A stretch of DNA of 64,000 bases, from the NCBI RefSeq assembly GCF_013373795.3, contig NZ_CP088022.1, forward strand, positions 620,001-684,000. Direction: 5' to 3'. Under the pieces are notes generated by a model that had not been told where the DNA came from, searched no databases, and worked only from the letters and a program-made list of their open reading frames with translations. Position numbers and translations under genes: made by a program. Every line of letters begins with the position of its first letter. Position 1 is the first letter of the stretch. Origin of the DNA: Bradyrhizobium quebecense. Its GTDB lineage: Bacteria > Pseudomonadota > Alphaproteobacteria > Rhizobiales > Xanthobacteraceae. Below, one piece after another: positions 42,667-51,917 of this stretch.

Positions 42667-43344
42667 TCAGTAGGTCGTGCCGCCGGCGCCCTGCAGCGCC
42701 ATCTGCGGCTTGTAGGGCGAGTCGCCGTGCTTCGGCTCCAGCACCACGACGATGGTGCCGAGCTTGACGCGGTTGTAGAGGTCGATGACGTCCTCGTTGG
42801 TCATGCGGATGCAGCCCGAGGAGATCGACGAGCCGATGTATTCCGGCTGGTTGGTGCCGTGGATGCGGAACAGCGTGTCCTTGCCGCCCGAGTAGAGATA
42901 CATCGCGCGCGAGCCCATCGGATTGTCCGGGCCGGGTGCCACGAAGGTCGGAACGCCGAGGCGCGAGATTTCGCCGGGGGTGGGGTGCCAGGCCGGCCAT
43001 TCGGTCATGCTGCCGACCTTGGCAATGCCCGACCAAGCCATTGCTTCTTCGCCGACGGTGATGCCGTAGCGGATCGCCTTGCCGTCGTTCAGCACGTAAT
43101 AGAGGTAATGGTTGTCGGAATCGACCACGATCGAGCCGGGGGCTTCCTTGCGGTGGTACTCGACGATGGCGCGGCGGAACGGTTCAGCCACCGGCGTCTT
43201 GACGTAGGTGGTCTTTGCCAGCAGTTCCTTGTCACGCGGCTTGAAGGCGGCCGTGTTGGTTGCCTCATAGGTCGTGGCCTGCATGCAGCCCGACAACATC
43301 AGGCCCGCGGCCAGGATCCCGAAGGTAACTTTGAACGACGACAT
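42667..43344 (-). CDS. L,D-transpeptidase (YkuD family) lipoprotein
   Basis: A 225-residue cell-wall enzyme. An N-terminal lipobox (LMLSGCMQ, cysteine near residue 20) predicts a lipid anchor. The YkuD domain occupies about 60-205 with the catalytic motif HGTNQPEYIG then SSGCIRMTNED (cysteine near 176). Such enzymes form 3-3 peptidoglycan crosslinks or attach outer-membrane proteins to peptidoglycan. It is convergent with an extensin-like gene that also probably acts on the cell wall. Confidence 0.92.
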   Translation of the reverse strand: MSSFKVTFGILAAGLMLSGCMQATTYEATNTAAFKPRDKELLAKTTYVKTPVAEPFRRAIVEYHRKEAPGSIVVDSDNHYLYYVLNDGKAIRYGITVGEEAMAWSGIAKVGSMTEWPAWHPTPGEISRLGVPTFVAPGPDNPMGSRAMYLYSGGKDTLFRIHGTNQPEYIGSSISSGCIRMTNEDVIDLYNRVKLGTIVVVLEPKHGDSPYKPQMALQGAGGTTY

Positions 43345-43695
43345 GATTACATTCCAATCGAAAATCCGCGCCCGAAAGCGCCAACATTACGCCCCAAACG
43401 CCACGATTCCATGAAGGGCATTATTGCCGAAACGTGCCATTATTCCCAGAGTTTAGATGCCTTTCCCGCATCGCGGGACGCCGCCTGTGGCTTTTTTGCC
43501 GCAAGTCTTCTGGTGTGCGGCCGGTTTTTGTGCAAACAGGCAACGGTTGCTCAATCGAAGCTGCTTCAACGTCACATTCACCGCCGCCTGGCGGCCACAA
43601 AGGTGGATGTCCGGTTAATCGCCGGGTCATGAAGCGCCAGCCAGAATCGCGCTAAGTCGACGGGTCTTGCCAGCCCTGTTTTCGTGGAGTCCGTG
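43345..43695. other. Intergenic region, nothing recognised
   Basis: About 350 bases between the divergent L,D-transpeptidase and corA genes. It must hold both promoters. I see only small inverted words (for example CCCGCATCGCGGG near 43463) and no convincing gene, RNA or known motif. Confidence 0.5.
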
Positions 43696-44685
43696 ATGCT
43701 GTCGGTGTTCGTTCCCTCCGATTTTTCCCTCAAGAAGGCCGCCGCCACCGACCTCGGCGTGCTGCCGGAGGCGGCGGTCTGGGTCGACCTGGTGAACCCG
43801 ACCGTCGAGGAGGATCGTGCCGTCGAGAGGCTCGCGGGGATCGCGGTTCCGACCCGGGAAGACATGCAGGAGATCGAGATCTCCAGCCGGCTCTATATCG
43901 AGAACAGCGCCCGCTACATGACCGCAACGCTGATGTGCCAGTCCGACACCGATATGCCGCGCACCACGGCGGTCACCTTCATCCTGACCGGCCATCGGCT
44001 GGTCACGGTGCGCTACGACCTGCCGAAGCCGTTCGCGCTGGTCGAGAACAAGCTGGCCCGGGCCTGTTCCCCCGGCATCACCGGCGAGCAGGTGCTGATG
44101 GAACTGCTGGATGCGGTGATCGACCGCTGCGCCGACATTCTGGAGCGCTGCGGGGCCGACATCGACCAGGTCTCCCACGACATCTTCGAGCCGGAGAGCC
44201 AGCGCCACGGCCACGCCAAGCAATATTCGCAGATCCTGATCGCGATCGGCCGCAAGGGCGACCTGACCTCGAAGGTCCGCGAAAGCCTGGTCTCGATCGG
44301 CCGCCTCGTCACCTTCCTTTCGGCGATCGTGGAGGGCGTGAAATGGTCCAAGGACATGCGCGAGCAGCTCAAGACCATGCAGCGTGACGTGGCCTCACTG
44401 ACCGATCACGCTTCCTATCTCTCCAACAAGATCACCTTCGTGCTCGACGCCATGCTCGGCGTGGTCAATCTGGAACAGAACAACATCATCAAGCTGTTCT
44501 CGGTGATGGCGGTGGTGCTGATGCCGCCGACGCTGATTGCCTCGGTCTACGGCATGAATTTCAAGATCATGCCGGAACTCGAATGGACGCACGGCTATCC
44601 GTTCGCGCTGGTGCTGATGCTGATGCTGATGCTGATCGCGGCGATCGTGCCGTACTGGATCTTCAAGTGGAAAAAGTGGCTGTAG
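43696..44685 (+). CDS. corA: Magnesium/cobalt transporter CorA
   Basis: A 329-residue CorA-family channel for divalent cations. A long cytoplasmic part is followed by two C-terminal membrane helices. The selectivity motif YGMNF is near residue 285 and the last helix is LMLMLMLIAAIVPYWIF. The ATG at 43696 has GGAG 6 bases upstream; the GTG at 43684 is in frame but has no spaced ribosome site. It is monocistronic. Confidence 0.94.
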   Translation: MLSVFVPSDFSLKKAAATDLGVLPEAAVWVDLVNPTVEEDRAVERLAGIAVPTREDMQEIEISSRLYIENSARYMTATLMCQSDTDMPRTTAVTFILTGHRLVTVRYDLPKPFALVENKLARACSPGITGEQVLMELLDAVIDRCADILERCGADIDQVSHDIFEPESQRHGHAKQYSQILIAIGRKGDLTSKVRESLVSIGRLVTFLSAIVEGVKWSKDMREQLKTMQRDVASLTDHASYLSNKITFVLDAMLGVVNLEQNNIIKLFSVMAVVLMPPTLIASVYGMNFKIMPELEWTHGYPFALVLMLMLMLIAAIVPYWIFKWKKWL

Positions 44686-44816
44686 CACTGGTTCCACACG
44701 TCGCGTTTTGGGACGCGCTTTCTGCCTTATTTCCTCTGCTAAAATTTGAGTGTTGCGCTGAACGTTTGGGCGAAACTTGTCTGCGATAACGCCCGCCTCG
44801 AAGCCGGAGGACAGCA

Positions 44817-45038
44817 ATGGTTGAGAAGATCATAACGCCACGGCGTAACGTCATCGACTTTGCGCGCTATCAACACGACCGCGCAGCAGGCAAGGTGCAG
44901 GCGATCTCGCCGAGACTTTGCCGCTACTGTGGCGCTGCGTTGCTTGATGGTGAGGACGAAGACGATTGCTCAAGCGCGTTGAATGACATCGCGCTGCAGC
45001 CGCTTGAGAAGAAATCTCGTCGGTTTTATGCGGACTAG
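44817..45038 (+). CDS. Small conserved-looking protein with paired cysteines
   Basis: A 73-residue protein beginning MVEKIITPRRNVIDFARY. CRYCGAALLDGEDEDDC (residues 35-51) contains a CxxC and a third cysteine 13 residues later. A single such knuckle could bind zinc in a dimer or with a partner. GGAGGA precedes the ATG with suitable spacing. Gene function is unknown. Basic N-terminus and acidic centre are the only other features. Confidence 0.6.
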   Translation: MVEKIITPRRNVIDFARYQHDRAAGKVQAISPRLCRYCGAALLDGEDEDDCSSALNDIALQPLEKKSRRFYAD

Positions 45039-45175
45039 AGGCTGAGGCCTTTTGGAGGCAGAAGCCTCGTCTGCATCGTTACGCCTGCAATCGAAGCAAT
45101 CCCAACGTGACGGCCGCGGCGGCGGCCGGGATCGCCTCGAACCTCTCGCTTCCTTCACCGAAGTAACATCCAAGC

Positions 45176-45928
45176 TCAGACGTGCTGGCCACCGTTGATG
45201 TGGATCTCGGCGCCGTTCACGTAGGAGCTTGTTTCCGTGCACAGCACGTAGATGATCTTGGCGACCTCGTCCGGAGTGCCGAGGCGATGCATGGGGATTT
45301 GTTGGTCGACGATCTTCTCGGTGCCTGGCGACAGGATCGAAGTATCGATCTCGCCCGGTGCGATCGAATTGACGCGCACGCCGACGCGGCCGAAGTCGGA
45401 TGCCATTTCCCGCGTCAGTGACGCCAGCGCGGCTTTCGAGGTCGCATAGGCAACGCCTGCGAACGGATGCACGCGCGAGCCGGCGATCGAGGTGACGTTC
45501 ACCACCGCGCCCTTGGCGTGCCTGAGCTCGTCGATCAGCCCGCGGGCCAGCATGATGGGCGCGAAGAAGTTGACGCGGAACACGTGCAGCCAGGTCTCGA
45601 TATCGGTGTCCATGGTCCCGAGCCGCGCACCGCCCGTCCCCTTCGGCGAGATCGCGGCATTGTTGACCAGCGCGTGCAACTCGTCGTTCACCAACCGTTT
45701 GCGGATCTCGCTGATTGCGCGAACCGTGTCGTCATGGTCGCCGAAATCGACCTCGATGTGATCTTCCGGTCCAGCGCCCCAGGGGCAGACTTCCGGAAAT
45801 GCATGCCGCGAGCAGGTGATGACGCGCCAGCCGGCGGAAGCAAACCGGATCGCGGTGGCGTGACCGATGCCGCGGCTGGCACCGGTCAGGAGCAGGGTAC
45901 GGCGCGGCGCGTTGGAAGGAGGGGACAT
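45176..45928 (-). CDS. SDR-family oxidoreductase
   Basis: A 250-residue short-chain dehydrogenase with the cofactor motif TGASRGIG near residue 15, NNAA near 90, NVTSIAG near 140 and catalytic YATSK near 160, so it should be active. ATG 45928 is chosen, with AAGGAGGGG ahead of it. The open frame runs further upstream into pdxH on a different frame. It lies 37 bases after pdxH on the same strand and may share its transcript. The substrate is unknown. Confidence 0.88.
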   Translation of the reverse strand: MSPPSNAPRRTLLLTGASRGIGHATAIRFASAGWRVITCSRHAFPEVCPWGAGPEDHIEVDFGDHDDTVRAISEIRKRLVNDELHALVNNAAISPKGTGGARLGTMDTDIETWLHVFRVNFFAPIMLARGLIDELRHAKGAVVNVTSIAGSRVHPFAGVAYATSKAALASLTREMASDFGRVGVRVNSIAPGEIDTSILSPGTEKIVDQQIPMHRLGTPDEVAKIIYVLCTETSSYVNGAEIHINGGQHV

Positions 45929-45965
45929 GGTGTCTTTCAGGTTGGCGTCTTTTAAGCTGTCGTCG

Positions 45966-46607
45966 TCACGGATAGAGCCGCACCTTCGACCATGCGCTGC
46001 CGGCGCCGTCGCGGCGGAATTCGATGCGGTCGTGCAGGCGATATGGGCGGTCGTGCCAGAACTCGAAGCGCTGCGGCGTGATCCGCCAGCCGCTCCAGCC
46101 CGGCGGACGCGGCACCTCGCCGATGACGTATTTCGCGCCGGCCTTGGCGATCGCCTGCTCGAACGCGAAGCGGCTCTCCAGCGGTTGCGATTGCTTGCTG
46201 GCCCAGGCGCCGATCTGCGCCTGCTTCGGCCGCGTGGCGAAATAGGCGTCGGCCTCGGCATCGGTTACCGGCGTCACCGGCCCACGGATGCGCACCTGGC
46301 GGCGCAGCGATTTCCAGTGAAACAGTAAAGCGGCCTTGGGGTTTGCGGCCAATTCGCGGCCCTTGGCGCTGGCAATGTGGCTGTAGAACACGAAGCCGTC
46401 GGCATCGAAGCCCTTCATCAGCACCATCCGCACGTCGGGTAGCCCGTCGGCATCGACGGTTGCGAGCGCCATCGCGTTCGGATCGTTCGGCTCGGACTTG
46501 ACCGCTTCCGCAAACCATTCGCCGAACAGGACGAACGGCTCCTCCGCCGCGGTGAAATCACCCGATGTTAACGGTGTCGGGTGTTTGATGGAGGTCGTGT
46601 CGGTCAT
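45966..46607 (-). CDS. pdxH: Pyridoxamine 5'-phosphate oxidase
   Basis: FMN enzyme making pyridoxal 5'-phosphate, 213 residues, usual length. Typical segments are [21 protein letters not shown] near residue 45, [12 protein letters not shown] near 75, RQVRIRG near 102 and the C-terminal [10 protein letters not shown] and [11 protein letters not shown] 46607 is used; an upstream in-frame ATG at 46628 is less likely. It is the first gene of a possible pair with the SDR gene downstream. Confidence 0.95.
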   Translation of the reverse strand: MTDTTSIKHPTPLTSGDFTAAEEPFVLFGEWFAEAVKSEPNDPNAMALATVDADGLPDVRMVLMKGFDADGFVFYSHIASAKGRELAANPKAALLFHWKSLRRQVRIRGPVTPVTDAEADAYFATRPKQAQIGAWASKQSQPLESRFAFEQAIAKAGAKYVIGEVPRPPGWSGWRITPQRFEFWHDRPYRLHDRIEFRRDGAGSAWSKVRLYP

Positions 46608-46656
46608 GTCAGGAGTCCCGATTTGCATTCGCCCGCGTCCGAGAGCGCGTTTCTAG

Positions 46657-46668
46657 CCCTATATAGGG
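46657..46668. promoter_or_regulatory. TATA-centred palindrome between pdxH and a lipoprotein gene
   Basis: CCCTATATAGGG is a perfect 12-base palindrome about 50 bases upstream of pdxH and about 45 before the chosen lipoprotein start. It could supply -10-like TATA words to both divergent genes or be a small operator. Confidence 0.4.
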
Positions 46669-46712
46669 CATGGGGGCGCGTTGGCCTATCGGCGATCCAC
46701 CCCGCGGGCGCG

Positions 46713-47123
46713 GTGGTGACCTTGATCCTGATCGGCGTCGGCGCCAGCGGCTGCAGCCTGTCGCGCACCGATGCTTTCGCCGGGATGGACGACAAGGATG
46801 TGACGGGCTCGATCAACCCGACCCAGGTCAGCGCGGTGATGCCCACCGACAGCGATCTCGCCTTTGCCCGCAACGCCGCCTCCGACGTGCTGACCAAGGG
46901 CGACAAGGATTCCAGCCAGCCCTGGGAAAATCCCCAGACCGGTGCACGCGGCTCGGTGACGCCGCTGGCCCAGGCCTATTCGGGCGAGGACGGCAAGACG
47001 TGCCGGGATTTTCTCGCCAGCTATGTCAATGGAGCCACCGAGACCTGGCTGCAGGGCGCCGCCTGCAAGTCTGGACAAGGCCGGTGGCAAATCCATAGCC
47101 TGAAGCCTTGGAGCAAGTCCTGA
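46713..47123 (+). CDS. RT0821/Lpp0805-like surface lipoprotein
   Basis: About 136 residues. It starts with a short hydrophobic signal (VVTLILIGVGASGCSLS) with a lipobox ending at cysteine near residue 16. The mature part ends in a conserved-looking domain (CRDFLASYVNGATETWLQGAACK) as in the 17-kDa surface antigen-related RT0821/Lpp0805 family. The start is uncertain: GTG 46713 or 46716 gives the shortest lipoprotein signal, while the frame extends to 46581 without a good ribosome site. Confidence 0.7.
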   Translation: MVTLILIGVGASGCSLSRTDAFAGMDDKDVTGSINPTQVSAVMPTDSDLAFARNAASDVLTKGDKDSSQPWENPQTGARGSVTPLAQAYSGEDGKTCRDFLASYVNGATETWLQGAACKSGQGRWQIHSLKPWSKS

Positions 47124-47248
47124 AAGTTCCGGCCGATGCCGGCGCCAAGCTAGTTGCAAAAATGCCACTGAGCCCCCACATGAAGGTAAAATGGGGCCCG
47201 GATGGGTTCCCGGCCAAGACTGATTTTCCCGTGAAGGAGACGTGACGG

Positions 47249-48214
47249 ATGCGCGACCCCTATGAGGTCTTGGGGGTGCAGCGGAGCGCCAGCGCTGCGA
47301 CGATCAAGAGCGCCTATCGCAAGCTCGCCAAGAAGCATCACCCTGATAACAACAAGAATGATCCGAAGGCGGCCGCCCGCTTTGCGGAGATCAACACGGC
47401 CAACGAGATCGTCGGCGACGAGGACAAGCGCAAGCAGTTCGACCGCGGCGAGATCGATGCTGAGGGCAAGCCGCGCTTTCAGGGATTCCCTGGCGGCGGC
47501 GGCGCCAGCGGCCGTGGCGGTCCCGGCGGCTTCGAGTATAGCTTCCGCGGCGGCCCCGGCCCCGGCGGCGTGGGCGGCGGCAGCTTCGAGGACATCCTCA
47601 ACAGCATGTTCGGCAACGCCGCGCGTGGCGGCGGTGGCGCGCGCGGGGGGCGGGCCAGCCCGTTTGAATTCGAAGGCGGCGGGGTGGGCGTCGACCTCGA
47701 TCTTTCGGTCGCCATGACTGTGTCGCTGGAGGAATCGGTCAGGGGCGGCGACAAGCGCGTCCGCCTGCCGACCGGCCGTGAGCTCAACGTCAAGATTCCG
47801 CCCGGCGTCACCGCCGGCCAGCAGATCCGCCTGAAGGGGCAGGGCGACACCGCGCAAGGCCACCCGCCCGGTGACCTCCTGATCACGATCTCGATCGCGC
47901 CGCATCCGTTCTTCAAGGTCGACGGCAACGATCTCCGGATCGATCTGCCTGTGACCCTCTACGAGGCGGTGCTGGGCGGCAAGGTCCGGGTGCCGACGCT
48001 CGGCAGCGCGGTCGAACTGTCGATCCCGAAGAACACCTCGAGCGGCCGTACCTTCCGCCTCAAGGGCAAGGGGCTGTCGAAGGCGGGCGCCGTCGGCGAC
48101 CTCTATGTCACGACCCGCATCATCCTTCCCGACGGGAACGATGCCGAGCTTGAGGCATTGATGCAGACGTGGCGGGAGCGAAATCCCTACAATCCGCGCA
48201 GCGATCTCGGCTGA
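47249..48214 (+). CDS. DnaJ-like co-chaperone (class B, CbpA type)
   Basis: A 321-residue Hsp40. The J domain (residues 3-65) has the HPD motif at 31-33, followed by a glycine-rich linker (about 75-130) and the C-terminal peptide-binding domains (about 145-305; VDLDLSVAMTVSLEE, GDLLITISIAPHPFF). The cysteine-rich zinc domain of classical DnaJ is missing, which places it with CbpA/DjlB-like proteins that aid DnaK. Standalone gene. Confidence 0.92.
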   Translation: MRDPYEVLGVQRSASAATIKSAYRKLAKKHHPDNNKNDPKAAARFAEINTANEIVGDEDKRKQFDRGEIDAEGKPRFQGFPGGGGASGRGGPGGFEYSFRGGPGPGGVGGGSFEDILNSMFGNAARGGGGARGGRASPFEFEGGGVGVDLDLSVAMTVSLEESVRGGDKRVRLPTGRELNVKIPPGVTAGQQIRLKGQGDTAQGHPPGDLLITISIAPHPFFKVDGNDLRIDLPVTLYEAVLGGKVRVPTLGSAVELSIPKNTSSGRTFRLKGKGLSKAGAVGDLYVTTRIILPDGNDAELEALMQTWRERNPYNPRSDLG

Positions 48215-48606
48215 CCGCCGAGAGCGCGTCCCAAAAGACGCAAGAGACGCGAAACTGCACTACCCCGGACTCTATCGGGGTAGACGCAGCCGTTGCGAGG
48301 GCGTCAATGGATGACCGGCCGTCAGACGTCCAAAATCTGCGGCCTACCAGATCGGACTGCGGAAAAAGAGTGCGGCCTCGAGAGGGGGACCAGCGCGGTA
48401 CACAAAACCCCAATCGAGGCCGCGTGCGCCGATCGGCGGATCGGGCGCGGATCATCTTCGCGTGAGCATCCGGTACGACAATGAGACGCGTCCATGACGC
48501 GAATCGAAATTTTCAATGTCGGAATTGGGACGCCGAGTGAGGCTGGATTCACTTGCTCGAAACGGCACAATGTCGGCGGCTGATCTCCCCGTAAATCTAC
48601 GGGAGA
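48215..48606. other. Intergenic region with hairpins only
   Basis: About 390 bases between the chaperone and anti-sigma genes, which converge. Near the left end CTACCCCG/CGGGGTAG (48260-48283) forms an 8-bp stem. At the right end GCTGATCTCCCCGTA/TACGGGAGATCAGC (48579-48611) forms a longer one overlapping the anti-sigma stop, a likely terminator for it. No gene is evident between them. Confidence 0.6.
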
Positions 48607-49371
48607 TCAGCCACCGTTCTTCTCCATCTGATCGTAGACGGCCTGCGCGACCTGGGTCAGGCGCGTGCGATCGGTGCCGCCGCTGACGACATAGGCGACG
48701 CCGCGATCGGCCCAGAACAGCGCGCCGTCGCTGCCCTGGACGGCATAGCGCATCTGGGTCGCCTCGGTTTTCGCCTTGGCGGTGTAGACCGTGAAGCGCT
48801 CGCCGGACGTGCTCTCATACATCAGGAATGACGCCGGCCCGCTCGGCCCCGGCAGCAGGCGGCCGCCGACCAGCTTCAGCCCGGTGAGGTCGGGGGCGCG
48901 GACGTCCCAGCCGCAGCGCTTGGTCAGCCATTGCTGCAGATGGTCGCGCTCGCTGCCGGGCACCTCGACGGGATGACGGACCTCGACCACGTAGAGCCGA
49001 TGCGCATCGAGCGCATCGAGCGTGAAGCTCTGGAAGGCCGACGGCGTCGCCGCGGCGCCGCGCGCGATCCAGCCGACGCCGCCGCCGGCGATGAAGGCCA
49101 TCAGCGTCGCCGCCACCGCGCCATAGACCCAGCGGCGCGGCTGGCGCACCAGCCGCTCGAGTTCGAGCCGCTTCGGCACCGCCTCGTCCAGCACGGCGTC
49201 GTAGCGCGCATGCAGCGTCTCGGCCATCGCGCGCCATGACTGCACCCGCGCCGCGTCGTCAGGATGCGCGGCGAGCCACGCCTCGACATCGCCGCGGCGT
49301 TCGGCCGGCAGCTCGTTGTCGACGTAAGCGTGCAGCTCGTCTTCGGTGACGGGGATATTCGGGTCGGTCAT
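48607..49371 (-). CDS. Anti-sigma factor, membrane-anchored
   Basis: A 254-residue protein. The cytoplasmic start (about 1-80: TEDELHAYVDNELPAERR, then DAARVQSWRAMAETLHARY) is the anti-sigma domain that binds a sigma factor; it lacks the zinc-ligand cysteines of ZAS proteins. One membrane helix lies near 95-120 (WVYGAVAATLMAFIAGGGVGWIA). A periplasmic domain follows. It is 67 bases downstream of an ECF sigma gene on the same strand, so the pair forms the usual sensor unit. The signal is unknown. Confidence 0.88.
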   Translation of the reverse strand: MTDPNIPVTEDELHAYVDNELPAERRGDVEAWLAAHPDDAARVQSWRAMAETLHARYDAVLDEAVPKRLELERLVRQPRRWVYGAVAATLMAFIAGGGVGWIARGAAATPSAFQSFTLDALDAHRLYVVEVRHPVEVPGSERDHLQQWLTKRCGWDVRAPDLTGLKLVGGRLLPGPSGPASFLMYESTSGERFTVYTAKAKTEATQMRYAVQGSDGALFWADRGVAYVVSGGTDRTRLTQVAQAVYDQMEKNGG

Positions 49372-49438
49372 ATCAATGGTCTCTGCCAAATCTTGTTCGA
49401 AAAACGTGCATGCGTAACGCCTGTCATCGCGCACATTA

Positions 49439-49927
49439 TCACTTCACCCGCCTCAGCGTTGGGCGCTGGCCCTCGATCGAGGCCCGCACGTGGGCGCGCG
49501 CGCGGGCGAGGCGGGACATCACCGTGCCGATCGGCACGCCCTGGATGTCGGCGACCTCCCGGTAGCTCATGCCCTCCAGCATCACGAGCAGCAGCACCGA
49601 ACGCTGCTCCTCGACCAGTGTCGACAGCGCGCGCTCGATGTCGCGTCCCTCCGCCTCGGTGCCGCTGGCGTCGGCATTGTTGTCGAGCAGCGGCATGAAG
49701 GCCGGCCGCCGCGCCAGCGAGCGCCTCCGGTTCTTGTTCAGATTGGTCAGGATCGTGTACAGCCAGCTCCTGACGTCGCCGCCGAGAAACAGCCGCTCCG
49801 AGCGCAGCGCGCGCACCAGCGTGTCCTGCACCAAATCATCGGCGATATCCGTGTCACGCACCAGCGCCCGCGCATAGCGGCGGAGCGCTGGAATCATGGC
49901 TTCGACACTTTGACGAAACGCGGTCAT
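49439..49927 (-). CDS. ECF-family RNA polymerase sigma factor
   Basis: A 162-residue sigma factor with regions sigma2 (about 5-80: YARALVRDTDIADDLVQDTLVRAL, VRSWLYTILTNLNKNRRR) and sigma4 (about 100-155: EQRSVLLLVMLEGMSYREVADIQGVPIGTVMSRLARAR). ATG 49927 is preferred; the frame is open upstream. A possible self-controlled promoter lies about 47-72 bases ahead. The anti-sigma gene follows. Confidence 0.92.
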   Translation of the reverse strand: MTAFRQSVEAMIPALRRYARALVRDTDIADDLVQDTLVRALRSERLFLGGDVRSWLYTILTNLNKNRRRSLARRPAFMPLLDNNADASGTEAEGRDIERALSTLVEEQRSVLLLVMLEGMSYREVADIQGVPIGTVMSRLARARAHVRASIEGQRPTLRRVK

Positions 49928-49973
49928 GCATCCCAGTCTTCGATGGTTGCGGCGATAGCCGCCTTGCTCAACA

Positions 49974-49999
49974 TAACACCCTAACGGCGTGGCTATTCC
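49974..49999 (-). promoter_or_regulatory. Candidate ECF-type promoter of the sigma/anti-sigma pair
   Basis: On the minus strand GGAAT (49999-49995) and TGTTA (49978-49974) are separated by 16 bases. This resembles ECF-type promoters with a GGAA -35 and a GTT-containing -10. Distance to the ATG at 49927 is normal. Autoregulation is inferred. Confidence 0.35.
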
Positions 50000-50103
50000 G
50001 GTTTGCGCCGACCTGCGCGCATAGCAGCCTCGGGTGCGGCCGATTTGGGCTTGTCGCCAGCCAAAGTGCTGGTGTACCTCCGGGCCAGAAAAATTCGAAG
50101 CGA

Positions 50104-50703
50104 ATGCCTGTGCCAACGATCTACTACATCCGCCACGGCGAGACCTCATGGAACGCCGAAGGCCGGCTTCAGGGCGTGCAGGATATTGCTCTCAACGAGC
50201 GCGGCCGCGCCCAGGCGGCACATGCCGGCCGCATCCTCGCCGATCTCCTGGCGCGCGATGGCCGTGACAAGACGACGCTGCCGTTCGTCGCGAGTCCGCT
50301 GCTCCGGGCGCGCGCGACCATGGAGCTGGTGCGTACCGAGCTTGGCCTGCCGCCGGGTGACTACGCCCTCGACGCGCGGCTGCGCGAGATCGCCTACGGG
50401 TCGTGGGAGGGCTCGACGCTGGCGCAGGCGCAGGCCGCCGACCCCGTCGTCTATGCCCGCCGCCTGGCCGAGAAGTGGATGGTGGCGCCGGAGGGCGGCG
50501 AGAGCTATGTCGACGTACAGGCGCGGATGACCGAGTGGTACGGCTCGGTGGCGTCGGATACGGTCGCCATCGCACATGGCGGCACGGCGCGGGCGCTGAT
50601 GGTGGCGCTCGGCTTCGAGACCCCGGCCTCTGCGGCCGACCTCACCATCGAGCAGGGCGCGGTCTACGTGTTCAGCGCGGCGGGCCTGCAGAAGTATAGT
50701 TAA
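50104..50703 (+). CDS. Histidine phosphatase family protein
   Basis: A 199-residue phosphatase of the phosphoglycerate-mutase-like branch. The catalytic motif YIRHGETSWNAEGRLQG at residues 8-24 holds the phosphorylated histidine. ASPLLRARATMELV near 62, the acidic REIAYGSWEG near 98 and the second histidine in VAIAHGGTARAL near 158 follow. ATG 50104. Substrate unassigned: broad-specificity phosphatase or cobalamin-related phosphatase are alternatives, and no cobalamin genes are nearby. Confidence 0.9.
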   Translation: MPVPTIYYIRHGETSWNAEGRLQGVQDIALNERGRAQAAHAGRILADLLARDGRDKTTLPFVASPLLRARATMELVRTELGLPPGDYALDARLREIAYGSWEGSTLAQAQAADPVVYARRLAEKWMVAPEGGESYVDVQARMTEWYGSVASDTVAIAHGGTARALMVALGFETPASAADLTIEQGAVYVFSAAGLQKYS

Positions 50704-50778
50704 GGGCGCCCGGCCAGCCACGTCCCTGGGTTCATGAAACCCGTTTGACGCTGCCGACCCTGCGCGTTACGACACGCC

Positions 50779-51867
50779 ATGTCCTTCAATACTTTCGGCC
50801 ATATGTTCCGCGTCACGACCTTCGGCGAGAGCCATGGGGTCGCGATCGGCTGCGTGGTGGACGGCTGTCCGCCGATGATCCCCCTGACGGTGGAGGAGAT
50901 CCAGCACGACCTCGACCGCCGCCGGCCGGGCCAGTCGCGCTTCACCACCCAGCGCCAGGAGCCGGATGCGGTGAAAATCCTGTCCGGCGTGATGGCGCAT
51001 CCGGAAAGCGGCGTGCAGGTCACGACCGGGACGCCGATCGCGCTGTTGATCGAGAACACCGACCAGCGCTCGAAGGATTATTCCGAGATCAAGGACAAGT
51101 TCCGCCCCGGCCATGCCGACTTCACCTATGAGGCGAAATACGGCCTGCGCGACTACCGCGGCGGCGGGCGTTCCTCTGCGCGCGAGACCGCAACCCGCGT
51201 CGCGGCCGGCGCGATCGCGCGAAAAGTCCTGCCCGAGGTGAAGGTGCGCGGCGCGCTGGTGCAGATGGGGCCGCACAAGATCGACCGCGAGAAGTGGGAC
51301 TGGGACGAGATCGCCAACAACCCGTTCTTCTGCCCCGACAAGGACAAGGCGGCGTTCTTCGAAAGCTATCTCGACGGCATCAGGAAGAGCGGCTCCTCGA
51401 TCGGCGCCGTCATCGAGGTCGTCGCCGAGGGCGTGCCAGCCGGGCTCGGCGCGCCGATCTACGCCAAGCTCGACAGCGATCTCGCTGCGGCGATGATGAG
51501 CATCAACGCCGTCAAGGGCATCGAGATCGGCGCCGGCTTCGGCGCCGCCGAGCTCACCGGCGAGGAGAATGCCGACGAGATGCGGACCGGCAACAACGGA
51601 ACGCGTTTCCTGTCCAACCATGCCGGCGGCGTGCTCGGCGGCATCTCGACCGGCCAGCCGGTGGTGGTGCGCTTTGCGGTCAAGCCGACGTCCTCGATCC
51701 TGACCACGCGTCGGACCGTGGACCGCAAGGGTGCTGATACCGACATCCTGACCAAGGGCCGTCACGACCCCTGCGTCGGCATCCGCGCGGTGCCGGTGGG
51801 GGAGGCCATGATGGCCTGCGTGCTGGCCGATCATTTTCTGCGCGACCGCGGGCAGACCGGGCGCTGA
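50779..51867 (+). CDS. aroC: Chorismate synthase
   Basis: Final enzyme of the shikimate pathway, converting EPSP to chorismate using reduced FMN. 362 residues. Family signatures are [17 protein letters not shown] near residue 15, the basic GKEDRR-like [11 protein letters not shown] near 50 and [23 protein letters not shown] near 135. It starts 75 bases after the phosphatase gene. The 50-base gap to the cyclase gene may allow a common transcript. Confidence 0.96.
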   Translation: MSFNTFGHMFRVTTFGESHGVAIGCVVDGCPPMIPLTVEEIQHDLDRRRPGQSRFTTQRQEPDAVKILSGVMAHPESGVQVTTGTPIALLIENTDQRSKDYSEIKDKFRPGHADFTYEAKYGLRDYRGGGRSSARETATRVAAGAIARKVLPEVKVRGALVQMGPHKIDREKWDWDEIANNPFFCPDKDKAAFFESYLDGIRKSGSSIGAVIEVVAEGVPAGLGAPIYAKLDSDLAAAMMSINAVKGIEIGAGFGAAELTGEENADEMRTGNNGTRFLSNHAGGVLGGISTGQPVVVRFAVKPTSSILTTRRTVDRKGADTDILTKGRHDPCVGIRAVPVGEAMMACVLADHFLRDRGQTGR

Positions 51868-51917
51868 TCCCCTGTATAGTGGAGATCACCGGATCGGGTG
51901 CTCGCCTGGGGAATGCC

